Assembly (NCBI GenBank): GCA_036785705.1
Contig: JAWUZG010000052.1
Span: 2,108,001 to 2,172,000 of the forward strand
Source of the DNA: Acanthornis magna
Taxonomy: Eukaryota; Chordata; Aves; Passeriformes; Acanthizidae
Direction of reading: 5' to 3'
DNA length: 64,000 nucleotides
Positions 1-11,895 of this stretch are shown piece after piece. The notes beneath the pieces were generated by a model. It saw nothing but the letters and a program-made list of their open reading frames with translations, was not told where the DNA came from and searched no databases. The position numbers were made by a program, and so were the translations under genes. Positions within the stretch are counted from its first letter, which is position 1. Each line of letters opens with the position of its first letter.

Positions 1-2292
1 ACATTTATGTGGAGTTTAACGCTCTTTTTAACTGCCAGAACCATAAAGTTCTTTGATTTGGTGCCATTCTTGAGTTTCAAGGGGTGGTAGAGTTCCTGAG
101 GAGTCAATTTAGCCTGAGCTTTTTTGCAGAAGAACAGTATTAGTGCACATCATCTTGTACCTGCAATTCCCATCTCCTCCTGACATCAGGGAGATTACCA
201 GTTCTGTGTAAATGAAAATCCAGAAGGATTTATCATGCTCCTGCAGGTGTATGTTTTGGCCTCAGATAACTGAGCACAGATTCTTTATTTGTTCAGAATA
301 ACATGACTTGTAGAACAAGGATAAATACTGCTGATTTTCTAATTTTTTTATAAATATCAGAGAAACATCACATTGTTGATCTGCATGGAATATAAGTTTT
401 AAAATTCAAATGTTAAAACTTATAGAAGAATTTTAAGAAATATAATTCTACTCACTGCACAAGCCTAATATTCCCCCATCTACCAAAGTATGATATAATT
501 TAATTTTTCTACCTAAGTCATATATTTCATTCATCAGATAAATTTTTTCACAGAGAAAGAGAGAATAAAAACAAATTTGCCAAATCCTGCTTCGTCTCTG
601 GCCTCCAAACTGGGACTGGAGCGAAATAAAGTCATGGTTCTTACAGTTGGTTCCAAAAATCCAGAAGGAATATGTTTCCACCAGAAATGTGACTAACTTG
701 AAAGTAAAATCTCAAATAATGAAGAAGACTTGGCAGTTTTCTAAGGAACTCCTTCAACATCAAAGCGTCATGCTCACAGCGTATTATTCTGGATTCTTAG
801 TTAATTCAGGATATTGCATCAGTTATTTGCCTCAGCAAACTCTTCTCAGTTGAAGTAGTGTTTTATGAGTAACTTAACTGAGATAGGATTTAAAAGATGA
901 TTGGTAGATTTGGGAAAATTACTTCAAGCTTAATAGGTAAAATGGAGCATCACTAAGGATTATGGGAAAGACTTCCTTTGTCTTGCTTCTGGTATGACAG
1001 AGGTTGGGGTTGTGGGCTGAACTCCAGGTCAGAAACATCATAATACCTTGAATTATTTCATTGTGAATATTTCCATCAACAGGGCTCAATCAGTTTATTA
1101 ATACACATGGAACAGGGATGTGACTTATGATATTTCCTACATTGTGATGACAGTCCAAAATGATTTATTTTGCCTAAAGTCTTCTGCACTCCTCTCAGCT
1201 TCATCTTCTCCTATAATTGTGGGGGCATCCATTTTAGCAAAGTCTAGTATCAAACAACCTTGCCAAACAACCTCCATTCTAAAGCTTATTTAGTGATTAA
1301 CTGTATAAAATAATTGCAGGTTTCATAACATGTTTTAGTTTTCTTTTTGCTAGTTCAGATATTCACCGTCAGTGTAGCTGCTTAAAACTATAGAATCCTT
1401 ATGGGGCTTATTCATCACTGTAGTCTTATTTTCTGAAGTAAATTAATGATTTGCTATTCCTGGAGACTTTACTGTGCTTATCACTGTATTAACTTGCATC
1501 AAAAAAATCAGACTAAGCCATTTTTCAAACCTTGACAAAAATAGCCTGGAGACATTCTGGTGAATGAAGGTCTTGAGGGAGAAAAAAGCAGGTACATTTT
1601 AAATAATGGAAATGTACTCAGTTAACATCAGGTTTAGCTGTCAGAGGTTATTTCTAGCATTCAGAATCTGCCTTCCTTTCTGGGAACAATATGTCAGAAT
1701 ATAGTAAGACATGATGTTGGGAGGATCTGGATAAAGGAAAGCCATGTTTAGCTGTTAAGACTTTGGCTTGACTGTGAATATTGTCTGAGTGCCAACTGGC
1801 ATTGACATTGTGTAGCTGACACTTGGAGATCGATTCAAGAAACCCAACAAATGCTTGCAACAGGCGAGGCAGTAATATCAGAGACAGATCTCTGACAGAG
1901 GAAAGAGCGGAGATGAGAGAAAAGGTTTTTAAATGGACAGGTATTTCATTAATGAAAGCGGTATCTGGGAAAATGAAAAATGAAGGACTGTGTTGAGCTC
2001 TTATCAGCCAAAAGAATATAAGGAAGAAAAAAGGGGTTTTTGTTTAGCATTTGGTTTTTTTTTTTCTTTTCTTCCCCACAGGAGAGGAATAGTATATCCT
2101 CTGTTTTCTTCCATGAGGTAGTAGTTAAAAGCTGCACTAAAACTAATAACCTTGGAGGTGTCTTTCCAATGGCAATTAACATTGTGATGAATGTTATCAA
2201 GGGGATCAAACAACTGACCTGGGAAGAACAGGTGATTTGAAGACAATCTCTTTAATTTGAAGATTCCTAGGAAAAGGATCTTTGGTAAACAG
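1..2292. other. AT-rich single-copy DNA, no gene recognised
   Basis: No reading frame here exceeds about 86 codons, and none shows a recognisable domain. The translations are low in complexity where they cross the T-rich tract near 2050-2070. I see no CR1 or LTR similarity before 2293. It could be intron or intergenic DNA; the sequence alone does not decide. Confidence 0.6.
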
Positions 2293-2392
2293 TCATAAAA
2301 TCACAGAATTATTAAGGCTGAAAAAGACCTCCAAGATCATCAAGTCAGATCTTCAACCAAATACCACCATGCTCACTAAAGCAACTGAATTT
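2293..2392 (-). mobile_element. CR1 LINE 3' tail fragment
   Basis: On the plus strand this starts with a TCATAAAATCACAGAAT-type terminus and continues with AAAGACCTCCAAGATCATCAAGT and an ACCACCATGCTCACTAAA block. This is the reverse complement of the CR1 3' untranslated end. CR1 copies are normally 5'-truncated, and here only about 100 bp is clear. The similarity fades after 2392, although faint likeness may reach about 2430. It is non-coding and clearly diverged. Confidence 0.85.
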
Positions 2393-2508
2393 TGATTTCA
2401 TGCACTCTCCATCTGTCAACATCCTCCTTCTTGCTTGGCTGGTCACACAAATTTCCAGTTTGCTTAACAGTCTAAATGGACAGGCTTTAGCCACCACAAA
2501 ACCAGAGA

Positions 2509-2580
2509 ATCATAGAATCATAGACTCATTAGGATGGGAAAAGACCTCCAAAATCAAGTCCAACCACTAACCTGTCCTGA
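2509..2580 (-). mobile_element. CR1 LINE 3' tail fragment (second copy)
   Basis: A second CR1 terminus, with two ATCATAGA units followed by GGGAAAAGACCTCC and ATCAAGTCCAACCACTAACC, lies about 115 bp beyond the first. Both lie on the minus strand. Because each begins with its own 3' terminus, they are separate insertions and not one interrupted copy. Confidence 0.85.
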
Positions 2581-3703
2581 AGCCCGGTGGTCATAGCTGC
2601 TGTTCTTTTTTGTTTGAGTGCCACAAACTCCATGTAATGGAACCTCTCACTCCATGTGTGTTTGGAGGGGAGTACAACATGGCTGCTTTCTGGGCTGTAC
2701 TGTAATACAAGGGTTGGATCCTGAGCTACCACGTCAGAGTGAAACAAGCAGCAGCTCATACTGATCAGGAATGGCACACAAATTTCAAAAGATGTGGACA
2801 GTTACAAAGTTGTAAGACTGGTAAAAAAAGGGAAAATTAAATGAATTAATTATTGGACTTCACCTATCAGACTTATGCAGAGATTTTGATGCATGTTCCA
2901 AGCACTAATTAAAAAACAACAAAGAAAAGGTCAGAGAATTAAATAAGTAGGAAATAAGAAGAAATAAGTAGGAAAAAAAAGTAGTGTTTCTGACAGCTCT
3001 TGAATATTTTTCAAAGAAGCTTAAATAAGCATGAAAAACTATGAGCTAAATATTATGATGTAATACAATAAAGAATAGAAAAACAGGTCCTCTCTCAGAC
3101 ATTCTTGTAACCGGACTATAGGAATGGTGCTTAATTTGCTCCTTAGTTATTCCCAAAGGTCTAGTTATAGTGAGATTTATTTCCTATTTCACAATTTACT
3201 TGGATTGCATTTTGGGAAGAAGAGTAAGGTCTAGGGAACTTGTCCAATTTGGAAATGACAGTGGTCTATGTAAGAATAGTAGGGTTTTTGGATGCAGTTT
3301 ACAATAAATTTTCAGGTGGTTCTTGTTTCAATAAAGCAGTTTGGATTTATTGCAAGAGCAACTGAAGAGACTAAATATATTATTTCCATCAAATCAAGTC
3401 AGATACATTCAGAAATTAAGACAAAAAAATAATAATCGTGTTCTGAGAGTCTAACTGGAACACTGAAAAATGAAATGGTTTAATTCATATGTCTCTTATG
3501 GTATATAGCATTTAATGTTTCCCTTCTAAGTTAATTAGGGATATTTAGAATAGAATACAATTAGATATACAACCTAAAATGCAAAGAAAAGCCCATATGA
3601 TTGCTCTACAATTCAGAGACTTATCACTATAATTCCTTGTCTATGGTTTTCACCCTTGTGGCTTGATAAATAATTTCTTTGTCATTTCATATACCTGACC
3701 TGA

Positions 3704-3923
3704 TTAACAAAGGATTGATTATTTCCTAAAACAGCTTTGTAATTAATACCAAAGTCACACTCCATCCCCCTTGTTGATCCTTGCCTCTACATGTTTCTGA
3801 TAAAATATAATTGTGTTAATTCTCCCTGGATTGATTAGATATAATGTTCAAAGGGAAATCTACTTTATTGCTGACCTAACATACCTTTGTTAATAAGAAT
3901 TTTTTTTATACTGCACTTCAAAG
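3704..3923. promoter_or_regulatory. possible TCF/LEF- or SOX-type motif cluster
   Basis: Four WWCAAAG-type heptamers occur in 220 bp: in AACAAAGG within 3704-3713, TTCAAAG at 3847-3853, CTTTGTT within 3884-3893 (reverse orientation) and TTCAAAG at 3917-3923. The first and third lie in matching 10-bp contexts, TTAACAAAGG and its exact reverse complement. Several TGATTA/TTAAT homeodomain-like words lie between them. HMG-box factors of the TCF/LEF family prefer CTTTGWW. Occupancy or enhancer activity is inference only. Confidence 0.2.
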
Positions 3924-5944
3924 ATGAAAGTTTTGTGATTAACAGCAGAAACTTTACTGAACCAAGTCTATTACAGTCACAACACCATTTCCTGAGGTTC
4001 TATTATTTTCTTTATTAACAAAATCCATTGGAGATGTAAATAATGAAAATAATATTTAGACACAATGAATAATATGCTGTTCTGTACACCGTTAATAATT
4101 TTAAAAATAAAATTTTATGAACTAAAGGTTTTATGTAAAGAAGAACATTTAGAATAGGTACTTGGAGTGAAGTTCACCGCTTCACTTCCATTTGGAGGAT
4201 TTAAATGGGACTCGAGTGGTTCACATGCATTCAGATCTGCAGGGGGCAAATTTCACCCTTAATCAAAGCAGTTTTTGAGAAAGTGATATTTGCTAGCTCT
4301 GAATTTCCTCTTAATATTTATGATTAGTTGATAATGTGCTATTTTTGAGGATACACTTATGGTAGCTGAGGTCAAGAAAGACATTTGCCAGGAAGAAATC
4401 TACACAGTAACCATTCCAACCATTAACAGTAAAATAAGGGGTTTCATACAGTGTGCCACAATAGTATGTATAATTCACCTACCCGGAAAGGCTGGCCAGA
4501 GCCCCTTCAAATGACTTTTATTTATCCATTGTGGTATTTACTTGGCCATTCGTGGTATCTGAAGACCACTTATGTATTCATGGCCTAACTACTTACTAAC
4601 TATATTAACTACTTCTTCTTTAGTAATGTCAATGCCCACTATTAAAGGAAAAGGAATAAAAAAGAAATTAAAAAGAAATTGCATTATTTGTATCTGCCTG
4701 TTGACATAGGAATATCAGACTTAATATTTCTTTCAACAAAACTAGAGTTAAAAAGTGTACTTATTTAACTCTGTAGTCCTCAACTTCTCCTAAAGAGGTG
4801 GTACTATGAAAATAATGAAAAATACAAGTGGATTTGGAATGCTGGTTCTTCCAATGGAAGAAAAAAACCAAAAAAACCCCAAATAATTTCTAAATACAGA
4901 TGCAAAACATAAATTTTCTCTGAAACGTGTTACTCAAACATTGAAGCATGTGGATTTGAGACTTGAAGTGTAGTCCTGTACCTGTTCTTCAGTAGGCAGT
5001 ATTGGCAGCTTTACACATTCATGGTAAGATTACTTAGGCCCAGTAAAAATTGCATGTATCATCATTAGCATGTTGTGGCACTTAAGCCACACAAAATTTG
5101 AAGACTGTCATTGACCTCTAAAACTCCTAGAATTTATGCAAATTATTATCTCCCACTTTAATATGCAAACATGAGGGGGAGAGAAGACTAAAATTCCCAA
5201 GCATTAAGTAGTTAAGATTTTAGTAATTTCATTCTGATATTACTTAAATTGTTGCCAACAGTTTTTAAAAAGTTCTCATTCCAGGAACATAAAGAAGAGA
5301 GAAATGCTTTAAAATGATTTTTATTAGTTTAAAAAGTACACTGATGAACTTGCCTGAGAGAACATAAGAGCATCTTTATTGCTGTGCATTTCTATGAAAT
5401 CCTGACTTTTTATACATGTATTTTGCTCAAAGAGCATTAAAAAATCAAGGAAAGATGAATGAAAATATTCACTGAAGGGAGCTGTAGTCCACTGGTTATC
5501 ACATTGATTATACACATTATAACTATGAGCACATGTTGGATATCTTATAAAAAATTTAGGAAAACTTGGAAGAACATAATACGACAATGTCACTGAAATC
5601 CATTGGACAAATAAGAAAAAAAGTATAAAAATTCCTTCATTTTTTTAAAAAAGAAGATTTTACGAGAGTCTGAAAGATAAAGATTTATGCATTATTCATA
5701 TGCAATTTGGTTACAGTATTTACCTTCTTTTACCTCTCAAATACATTTTACAGGAAAACACTTTGTTTTGGTTTTTCTATTCTTCCAGAGTTTTGAGTTT
5801 CAACTATCTGTATCACTGGTACATTTTTTTAATTTAGACACCATATGCCCAAATATAGAGTGGAAAGATTTTGGGTACAGAGCAGCTCACCAGAAAAAGA
5901 ACAGGAGAATAAGACTGTTAAGTAAAATAATATTCTGTCATTCA

Positions 5945-5964
5945 TACACACACACACACACACA
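5945..5964. repeat. (CA)n microsatellite
   Basis: About ten uninterrupted CA dinucleotides. It produces the cysteine/valine-rich reading frames seen on both strands here, which are not genes. Confidence 0.95.
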
Positions 5965-8961
5965 GAGATACACAAACATATGAAAAAGTAACTTCAGACC
6001 GAATTCACAAACAGGATTTTTGTAGTTGAATGACGTGAAACAACTTTCAGTTCCAGTCAACTGTCCTACAGTTGCGCTGCTCTGGGATATCCATTTGTGA
6101 GCACCGTGTTCTAAAGCATTTACATAGGATCCAGAAGAGAAAAACAAAGGAATACAAACCCTGACTTAGAAGGAAAGTCTCCAAAAGATAGTGTGGTTGA
6201 GACTAAGTAATGAAATTTCCTATGAAGATATACTAATGATCTGCAAGCATTTTAAAGGCTCCACAGAGAAATAGATAAAAATTTTTCTGTGTACATATTG
6301 GGGAGAGAATAGTTGTGGTGGGGCTCAACTGCAGTGAAGGAGATCTAGATCAGATAGTAGGAAGAAATCTTTACAATAAGAAGAATAATTAAGCCCTGGA
6401 ATATCCAAGAATGGCAATGAAATTCCTGTCACCTGGGTTTTCAGAAGAGGGATAGAAATGAATCAGCTGTTGTCAGTATGACTCTATCCTGGGGCCACGG
6501 AGAGTCAAAATGATTATTGGAGTTCCCATCCACATGTATCTATACTCTGTCAGTCTAGGTTACTGCCTCTGCCACTTTATAGGTATCAGTTTTTGTGAAG
6601 ATGTTCACAAACAAAATCAAACCAAAGTATGTGAACCTATTACTGTTGCTGATATATTTTTGAGCGACAACTAGACAATAATGTCTCCATGTATGAATCT
6701 CTTCAGGCAGTGATAGAAAGGTAAGGACACTGGAGACTGTAGCAGTACTGCAATTTTGTCAGGTTTCTGGAAAGATAGAAAGTCAGAATGTATATTTTTC
6801 TTGTCTCGAAGCCATTCTTCAGCCAGTGGCTGTACAGAAGATGATCTACTCTTAGATGTGATAAGATATCAGAATGAAAATAATCTTCCCATTGCTTTTT
6901 CTTTATAGAAACAACTGAATACTGCAGTGGTAAGTACAGCAACACAGAAGATTTGTGCAATGCATTTGTTGAACTCTGGAAAGAAAATCTGATGGTCCTG
7001 GAGGAAAAGGGAAGGACACCAAGAAGAGAAACTGTGCAGAAACGTTGAAGTCAAGATGATTAACATTACTCCTAACTAATTTTGTAATTTGCAGATTTTG
7101 CTTGAAAAATTGGTATTCAGGCTTTTGACCAAGGACACTACAATAAATTAATGAACATACATGCTGTTGGAAATTAATTTTAAAAGGTATTAACAACTAA
7201 AGCTTGCTGCTGACAAGTCAATAACTGTAGGAGATGCAGGATGCAATTTACTTGCTCTGAATTTTAATTCATCATAGGAAAAATATTATATCTATTTTTA
7301 AAATATGAAATAGGTTTTCAAGTATAAAACACAGAATTTTAAAATGGAAAATTCACACATTATATTTATAAAAGGCTATAAATAAAGTGATGAAAAATTT
7401 CTAATTACCTGTTTGATTCAATGTTGTTTCAATGAGTTATAAAGAGTTCACCATCTCAGGCTCAACCATGACAGGCAAAATCTCTTCCCATATTGACAGT
7501 GCACAAAGACTACTGCTGCCAGTCACTTCAGGTCAAGTTCAAATGTGACTGCATTTGTTTTAAATGTTACGGTGGAACTCATCTCCCTTAAGCAATTCCT
7601 AAGCCCTAATTTCTAGTTCCACATTTCAGTCAGTGGTGAAATCAAGTCAGCTGAGCTACCAGCAGCAGCTTGATTCAGTTGCCTTATCACAGGCAATGGT
7701 ACCGTTTGAGAAATAGTTTGAGGTGGGGTGTCCCATCTGACCTCCAGCTGCAGGTCCAGAAAAGCAATGTCTCCTGTAAGTTTAGCATCATGGCTCTCAC
7801 CTCTCTAGATGCCTTGAACAGCCTAGGGTATCATCGGGGGGCATATTTAAACATCCAAATTGAGAAGTGTGTGTTAATTTACGAAGAGAGAAACCGCTCT
7901 CTGGAGTCAACTGACTACACCTGCAGTTACCATAATGGGAACTTAGAAACCTATCTTCTCTGGAGACACCTCTACTTTGGGAACATAAACATACATGAAA
8001 TTATTTCCACATTTCACATAGGAATTTTGACATCACAATGGTTGAGAACAATTTACTTGGAAGTTCTGCTTTTTTTGGTGTGTTTTCCCTATAAAGGCCA
8101 GTATAGGCTAAATCCATTGACCTTCTGGGCACATTGCAAACCCCTTGATTGAGGCTTTTGCCTTAGGGGAGAAGCAGGGCATTGGGCAAGGGCGGTATTG
8201 TATTGTGCAGCTGAGTCTCTTTCAATTTAGTTTTACATCAGTCATCCATTGCTCATTCTTCTTAATAATTTACATGGGCATCCAGAGAGATTGTGATGAG
8301 CATGATTTTAAAAAAAAATTAAATAATTGAAGGAACTAACCTAAGAAGTATATGAATGGGGATGTCACACCGAAAATGATCTATTGAGGATGATGTATAC
8401 CATAATGGGAAAATCAGGTACAGTGTTCTTATATTGTTAAAGCAAAAGGACGCCTCCCTAGTGATGTTAAGTAATCTGAGGCTTTAGAGGCTTCAGCTTA
8501 ACATGGGAGGCTTTTCTTTATTCACATTTAGCTTGAATAAGAGAAAATATATCCAGTGGTGAGTCAGTAGCATCTTCTCTATTAACAGATATAATAGTTG
8601 TCCTGTCACAAGGATTATCACAGGGATTGTCACAAAAATGACTTGAAATTGTGCCAAAGCACTGTTGAATAAACTACACGGAAAAAATATGTACCAGTGA
8701 ATCACGATAAGTAATTCCTTTCACAGGTAAATGTTACTCAATCAGAAATCAACAGTACTGCAAACACCTTAACACTGGTAACATTCCATGCCCTCAACAG
8801 CCCTGCTGAAATGCAGCATATATGTGACTGTTTCCAAGTTCAACAAATAATTATTTTAAATTGAAAAACTTAGAATAAGACAATGTTGAAACAGAAACAA
8901 GAAATGGGGAGAACCAAGGGAAGGAAATAATGCAAAGCAAGGATTCTATATTTTCCTGCAG

Positions 8962-9272
8962 TCATAGAATCATTAAGGTTGGAGAAGACCTGTAGGATAT
9001 CAAGTCCACCCTTTTAGTTTGACCTAAAACCGTTATGTCCACAAAACCATATTGTGAAATGCCACATTCAATTGTTTTTTGAACACTTCTAGGGAAGGTG
9101 ACTCTATCCTCTCCTGAGAGAGTTTTTTCCAATGCTTAACCACTTCTTCAGTGAAAATTTTTTTCCTAATATCCAAACTAAATCTTCCCTGATAGAATTT
9201 AAAGACGTTTATCCTTGTCCTATCACTAATTGCCTGGGAGAAGAGAGTGACTCCCTCCTCGCCACAGCCTCA
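8962..9272 (-). mobile_element. CR1 LINE 3' end, about 310 bp
   Basis: The plus strand starts TCATAGAATCATTAAGGTTGGA and runs through GAGAAGACCTGTAGGAT, AGGGAAGGTGACTC, CCAATGCTTAACCACTTCTTCAGTGAA, TTCCTAATATCCAAACTAAATCTTCCC and CTTGTCCTATCACT, in the order expected for the reverse complement of the CR1 3' region. Reading the minus strand, it covers the end of the second open reading frame and the 3' untranslated region. Substitutions throughout indicate an old copy. Confidence 0.93.
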
Positions 9273-10032
9273 ACCAGTTTAGCACAACCTTTGCTTCAGC
9301 TAGTACATGTTTTATTATTCATTAATGTTATAAATATATGAATCTTAATATAAACATAGGATTTTTTAAAGAATAATTTAATTGTTTTGGTGTGTGTCAG
9401 TTAATATTGAGGCATGATTGTTGCAGGTTCAACCTATTTCAGTGCAACTCTTGGCTGGCATTATAGTCAATACTGCTGGTTGTCCTATGAGTTTCATTAT
9501 TTTTCATCTAGTTTTTAACTTTTTCTTGTTTTACATATTCCTTTTTCTGTTTTACCCCAATGATTTGGGCTTTTTCCATTCACCTATGTGTAACATGAGA
9601 AACTAAGTAAGACAGAAAAAGTAGCGTATGAAAGTTGCTATGTCCTAAAAGCAATACCAAAGTATATAGAGATACAGGTAGGTATAAAGAAAAGTAGATA
9701 TGCATTTATTTGTATATATGGTAATTGTAGTGGAAGTGTTAATATAAAGAGGAATATTCCTTAAACTAATCTCAGCATTATATTGTAAATTCGTATATGT
9801 ACATACAATGCAAATACCCTAAAATATTACATTGATATCTCCAACAGTAAGGGAAGATTTGACCTCTTCCAATTTCTTGTCTATTTTCTGGAAACAATTA
9901 TTTCCAGCATGCCCAGGCAATAAGGGAATTCAAGCACTGAAAGTTATGCCATGTTGCACTAGATAGGAGAGCAATGTACGTTGCCCAATGCATTTTCCCC
10001 CTAATTATTAGTATTGTTCATTAGAACTGATT
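9273..10032. other. AT-rich single-copy DNA before the LTR
   Basis: About 760 bp with no recognised repeat or gene. The only open frames are short and phenylalanine-rich, reflecting the T-rich strand. Confidence 0.6.
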
Positions 10033-10038
10033 CATATA
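10033..10038. repeat. target-site duplication CATATA, left copy
   Basis: The same six bases recur at 10599-10604, directly after the terminal CA of the LTR. A perfect 6-bp duplication fixes the insertion boundaries. Confidence 0.92.
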
Positions 10039-10255
10039 TGTTGCTGACCAGCTGACCCCTCACCGCGATGGTATCGCCGGACACTTGGGCAGGCTCTGCC
10101 AATGGAGCGCGCTGCTTACCCTCGCGGGGTCACGGGAGGATGGTTCTCCTGAGAGGTGCAGCGGCCCAAGGCTGCTGAGTCCCGTGCAGAGCGTCGATGG
10201 AAAAAGCGGCGCAAGGAGACAAAGGGTGTGCGGGAGGGAGTCCCCTCCAGCTCTC

Positions 10256-10261
10256 TTTATT
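10256..10261 (-). promoter_or_regulatory. LTR polyadenylation signal AATAAA
   Basis: TTTATT on the plus strand reads AATAAA on the minus strand. It lies 75 bp downstream of the TATA-like box at 10331-10337, a normal R-region spacing for this type of LTR, and this sets the element's orientation. Confidence 0.75.
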
Positions 10262-10330
10262 GGGGGTTAGGGTAGGAGTATTCGGGAGAGAGAGCGGAAG
10301 AGATCTCAAGGAAGAGCCTCCGTGCGGCCA

Positions 10331-10337
10331 CTTAAAA
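10331..10337 (-). promoter_or_regulatory. LTR TATA-like box with upstream CCAAT and GC boxes
   Basis: The minus strand reads TTTTAAG. Upstream of it in the transcription direction are ATTGG at 10352-10356, a CCCCGCCCC-type box within 10371-10380, ATTGG at 10394-10398, another GC box near 10409-10418 and ATTGG at 10434-10438. This is a compact and apparently intact retroviral promoter layout. Present activity is unknown. Confidence 0.6.
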
Positions 10338-10598
10338 GGGGAAAAGGGTGACCAATCTGGGGAGAGCTGAGGGGCGGGGTAAAGGTACAGGAGCCAATTA
10401 CAACAAAAGGGGGCGGGGTACAATTCGAACTAACCAATAATACAACCAACACCTGCTGGAAAGGTGGGTGGATCCTGAGCCCTGGGCATGCCTTCGCCGG
10501 GAACCAGGGGCGGACCCAGAAGCTCAAACGCCAAAGTCTTCGCAGGGCAGGTGGAGCCAGCCCAGGAGGCTGAAGCAACACAGGGACAGACCACCACA

Positions 10599-10604
10599 CA
10601 TATA
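10599..10604. repeat. target-site duplication CATATA, right copy
   Basis: Identical to 10033-10038. Confidence 0.92.
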
Positions 10605-11585
10605 ATTTTGTAATGTTGGTAGAGTGAGGAAGGGGAATTAGCAAACATAAAAAGTCCCAATATTTTGCAGATTTCATGCACAACTATATATATGCCATGA
10701 TTTTAAAATTTATTTCAAGTTTTATTTTTGGGATTAGTGGTGTTCAGATATTTTATAGATTTATGATTCATAGATAATAAAATAATCAGAAGAATGATAC
10801 CTTAGAAGAATCCCTTAGGGTAACCGCTGCCCCCAATTGACACAGTCCTTTTTTGCAAAATCCCTTATGTCCGCCAAGCATCCACTGTTTTATTCCATCT
10901 TCGACCCCAGCTGCTTTGTGTCAAGCAAGATACTGTGAAGCAAATCTACACCTACAGTTTCTTGAAAAATAAAATATGGTGCCCCATATGCTATGGGTAT
11001 AAACTGCATCCTTCTGAGGAAGTCACAGGGCTAATAAGTGTGACTCCTCAGAGTTGTGAATGCTTTTAAAAGCGGAAATTTTTGTACTGCAGTGAATCTA
11101 AATGATTGCATAGACAGGGTAACCAAAGTGAAGAAAGGCTGAAATACCTGTGCCATTGACACTAGATCCCAGATCAATATCTTGGGAAACTCTGGAATCT
11201 GAGCAATTTTCCATTATACAAGTGAGGTAGGAAGTAGTCACAACAGGTGAGGTAATGTCTAGAACACAATCCTGCCATTTCTGGGCTGAGCATCTGACTT
11301 GCTCAGACGTTGCGTGATAAAACACATATGCATCACGTAATAAGCCGTTCAAACTTCCTCATCAGGCTGGGGTTGGAAAAATATTTTCTTACCCAATACA
11401 AAGTTGCAATATCCCTGCAGGCAGAATGCAGGCATTTTAGAGCACTTGGGATAATTTCACAATAAACTAGAATGTTGAAAGAGGATTTCTGCATAAAATT
11501 AAACACTTTTGCAGTTAGATAGTCCTAGAAAGTGGATGGAATGGATTTTTTTCTCTTTGTGATGTGTCCTCCAAGGTTCTATAAT
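10605..11585. other. single-copy DNA, no gene recognised
   Basis: About 1 kb with no recognised repeat. The minus-strand frame at 11098-11352 (84 codons) has no domain I recognise. Confidence 0.55.
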
Positions 11586-11895
11586 GAGGCCAGTACCATG
11601 TAACTTATCCGTCAATGACTTGGATGAAGGGTCAGATGCCTCTGCAGCAAGTTCATTGCCAACACAAAGCTGTGAGGATTGGTTGATGCCCCAGAGGCTG
11701 TGCAGGCCTTCAGAAGGACCTCCACAGGTTGGAGAGATGGGCAGAGAGGAACCTTCTGAAATACAACAAAAGCAAATGCAGGATGCTGCACGTGGGGAAG
11801 AATAACCCCACAGAGCAGCCCAGGCTGGGGTGACCTGCTGAAAAGCAGCTCTGCAGAGAAAGGACCTGGGGGCCCTGGTGGATAACAAGCTATTA
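11586..11895 (+). mobile_element. CR1 LINE fragment from the reverse-transcriptase C-terminal region
   Basis: Sense-strand CR1 sequence without a 3' tail. The order GGCCAGTACC, CAATGACTTGGATGAAGG, GCAAGTTCATTGCC, ACACAAAGCTG, GCATGCTGCACGTGGGGAAGAATAACCCCA-like, then GAAAGGACCTGGGGGCCCTGGTGGATAA corresponds to the CR1 protein stretch INDLDEG...KFADDTKLG...LHLGKNNP...KDLGVLVD. The catalytic FADD motif is damaged here (Phe-Ile-Ala-Asn in one frame) and the frame is broken several times. It is a dead fragment, truncated at both ends. Confidence 0.88.

Larger units (their letters stand above)
2581..8961. other. AT-rich single-copy DNA, no gene recognised
   Basis: About 6.4 kb without a recognisable gene or transposon. 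It holds a short CA microsatellite at 5945-5964 and a group of TCF/LEF-like motifs at 3704-3923. The longest open frame, 7670-8152 on the plus strand (160 codons), has no recognisable motif or domain, and I do not call it a gene. Confidence 0.55.
10039..10598 (-). mobile_element. solo LTR, 560 bp, class II (ERVK/alpharetrovirus-like)
   Basis: The element begins TGTTGCTGACC and ends CCACCACA, so it has TGT...ACA ends, and perfect CATATA direct repeats flank it. It is much richer in G+C and CpG than its surroundings. Transcription would run on the minus strand. In that direction there are three ATTGG (inverted CCAAT) boxes at 10434-10438, 10394-10398 and 10352-10356, two GC boxes (10371-10380 and 10409-10418), a TTTTAAG TATA-like box at 10331-10337 and an AATAAA signal at 10256-10261. 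From these, U3 is about 290 bp, with R and U5 on the low-coordinate side. A 6-bp duplication is usual for alpha-/betaretrovirus-like elements. No gag, pol or env sequence adjoins it, so it is the remnant of recombination between two LTRs. The family name is not certain. Confidence 0.9.

Noticed and set aside
7670..8152. 160-codon plus-strand open frame
   Set aside because: The translation has no recognisable domain, signal or repeat, and the DNA has no coding-like composition. Frames of this size are expected by chance in 64 kb read in six frames.
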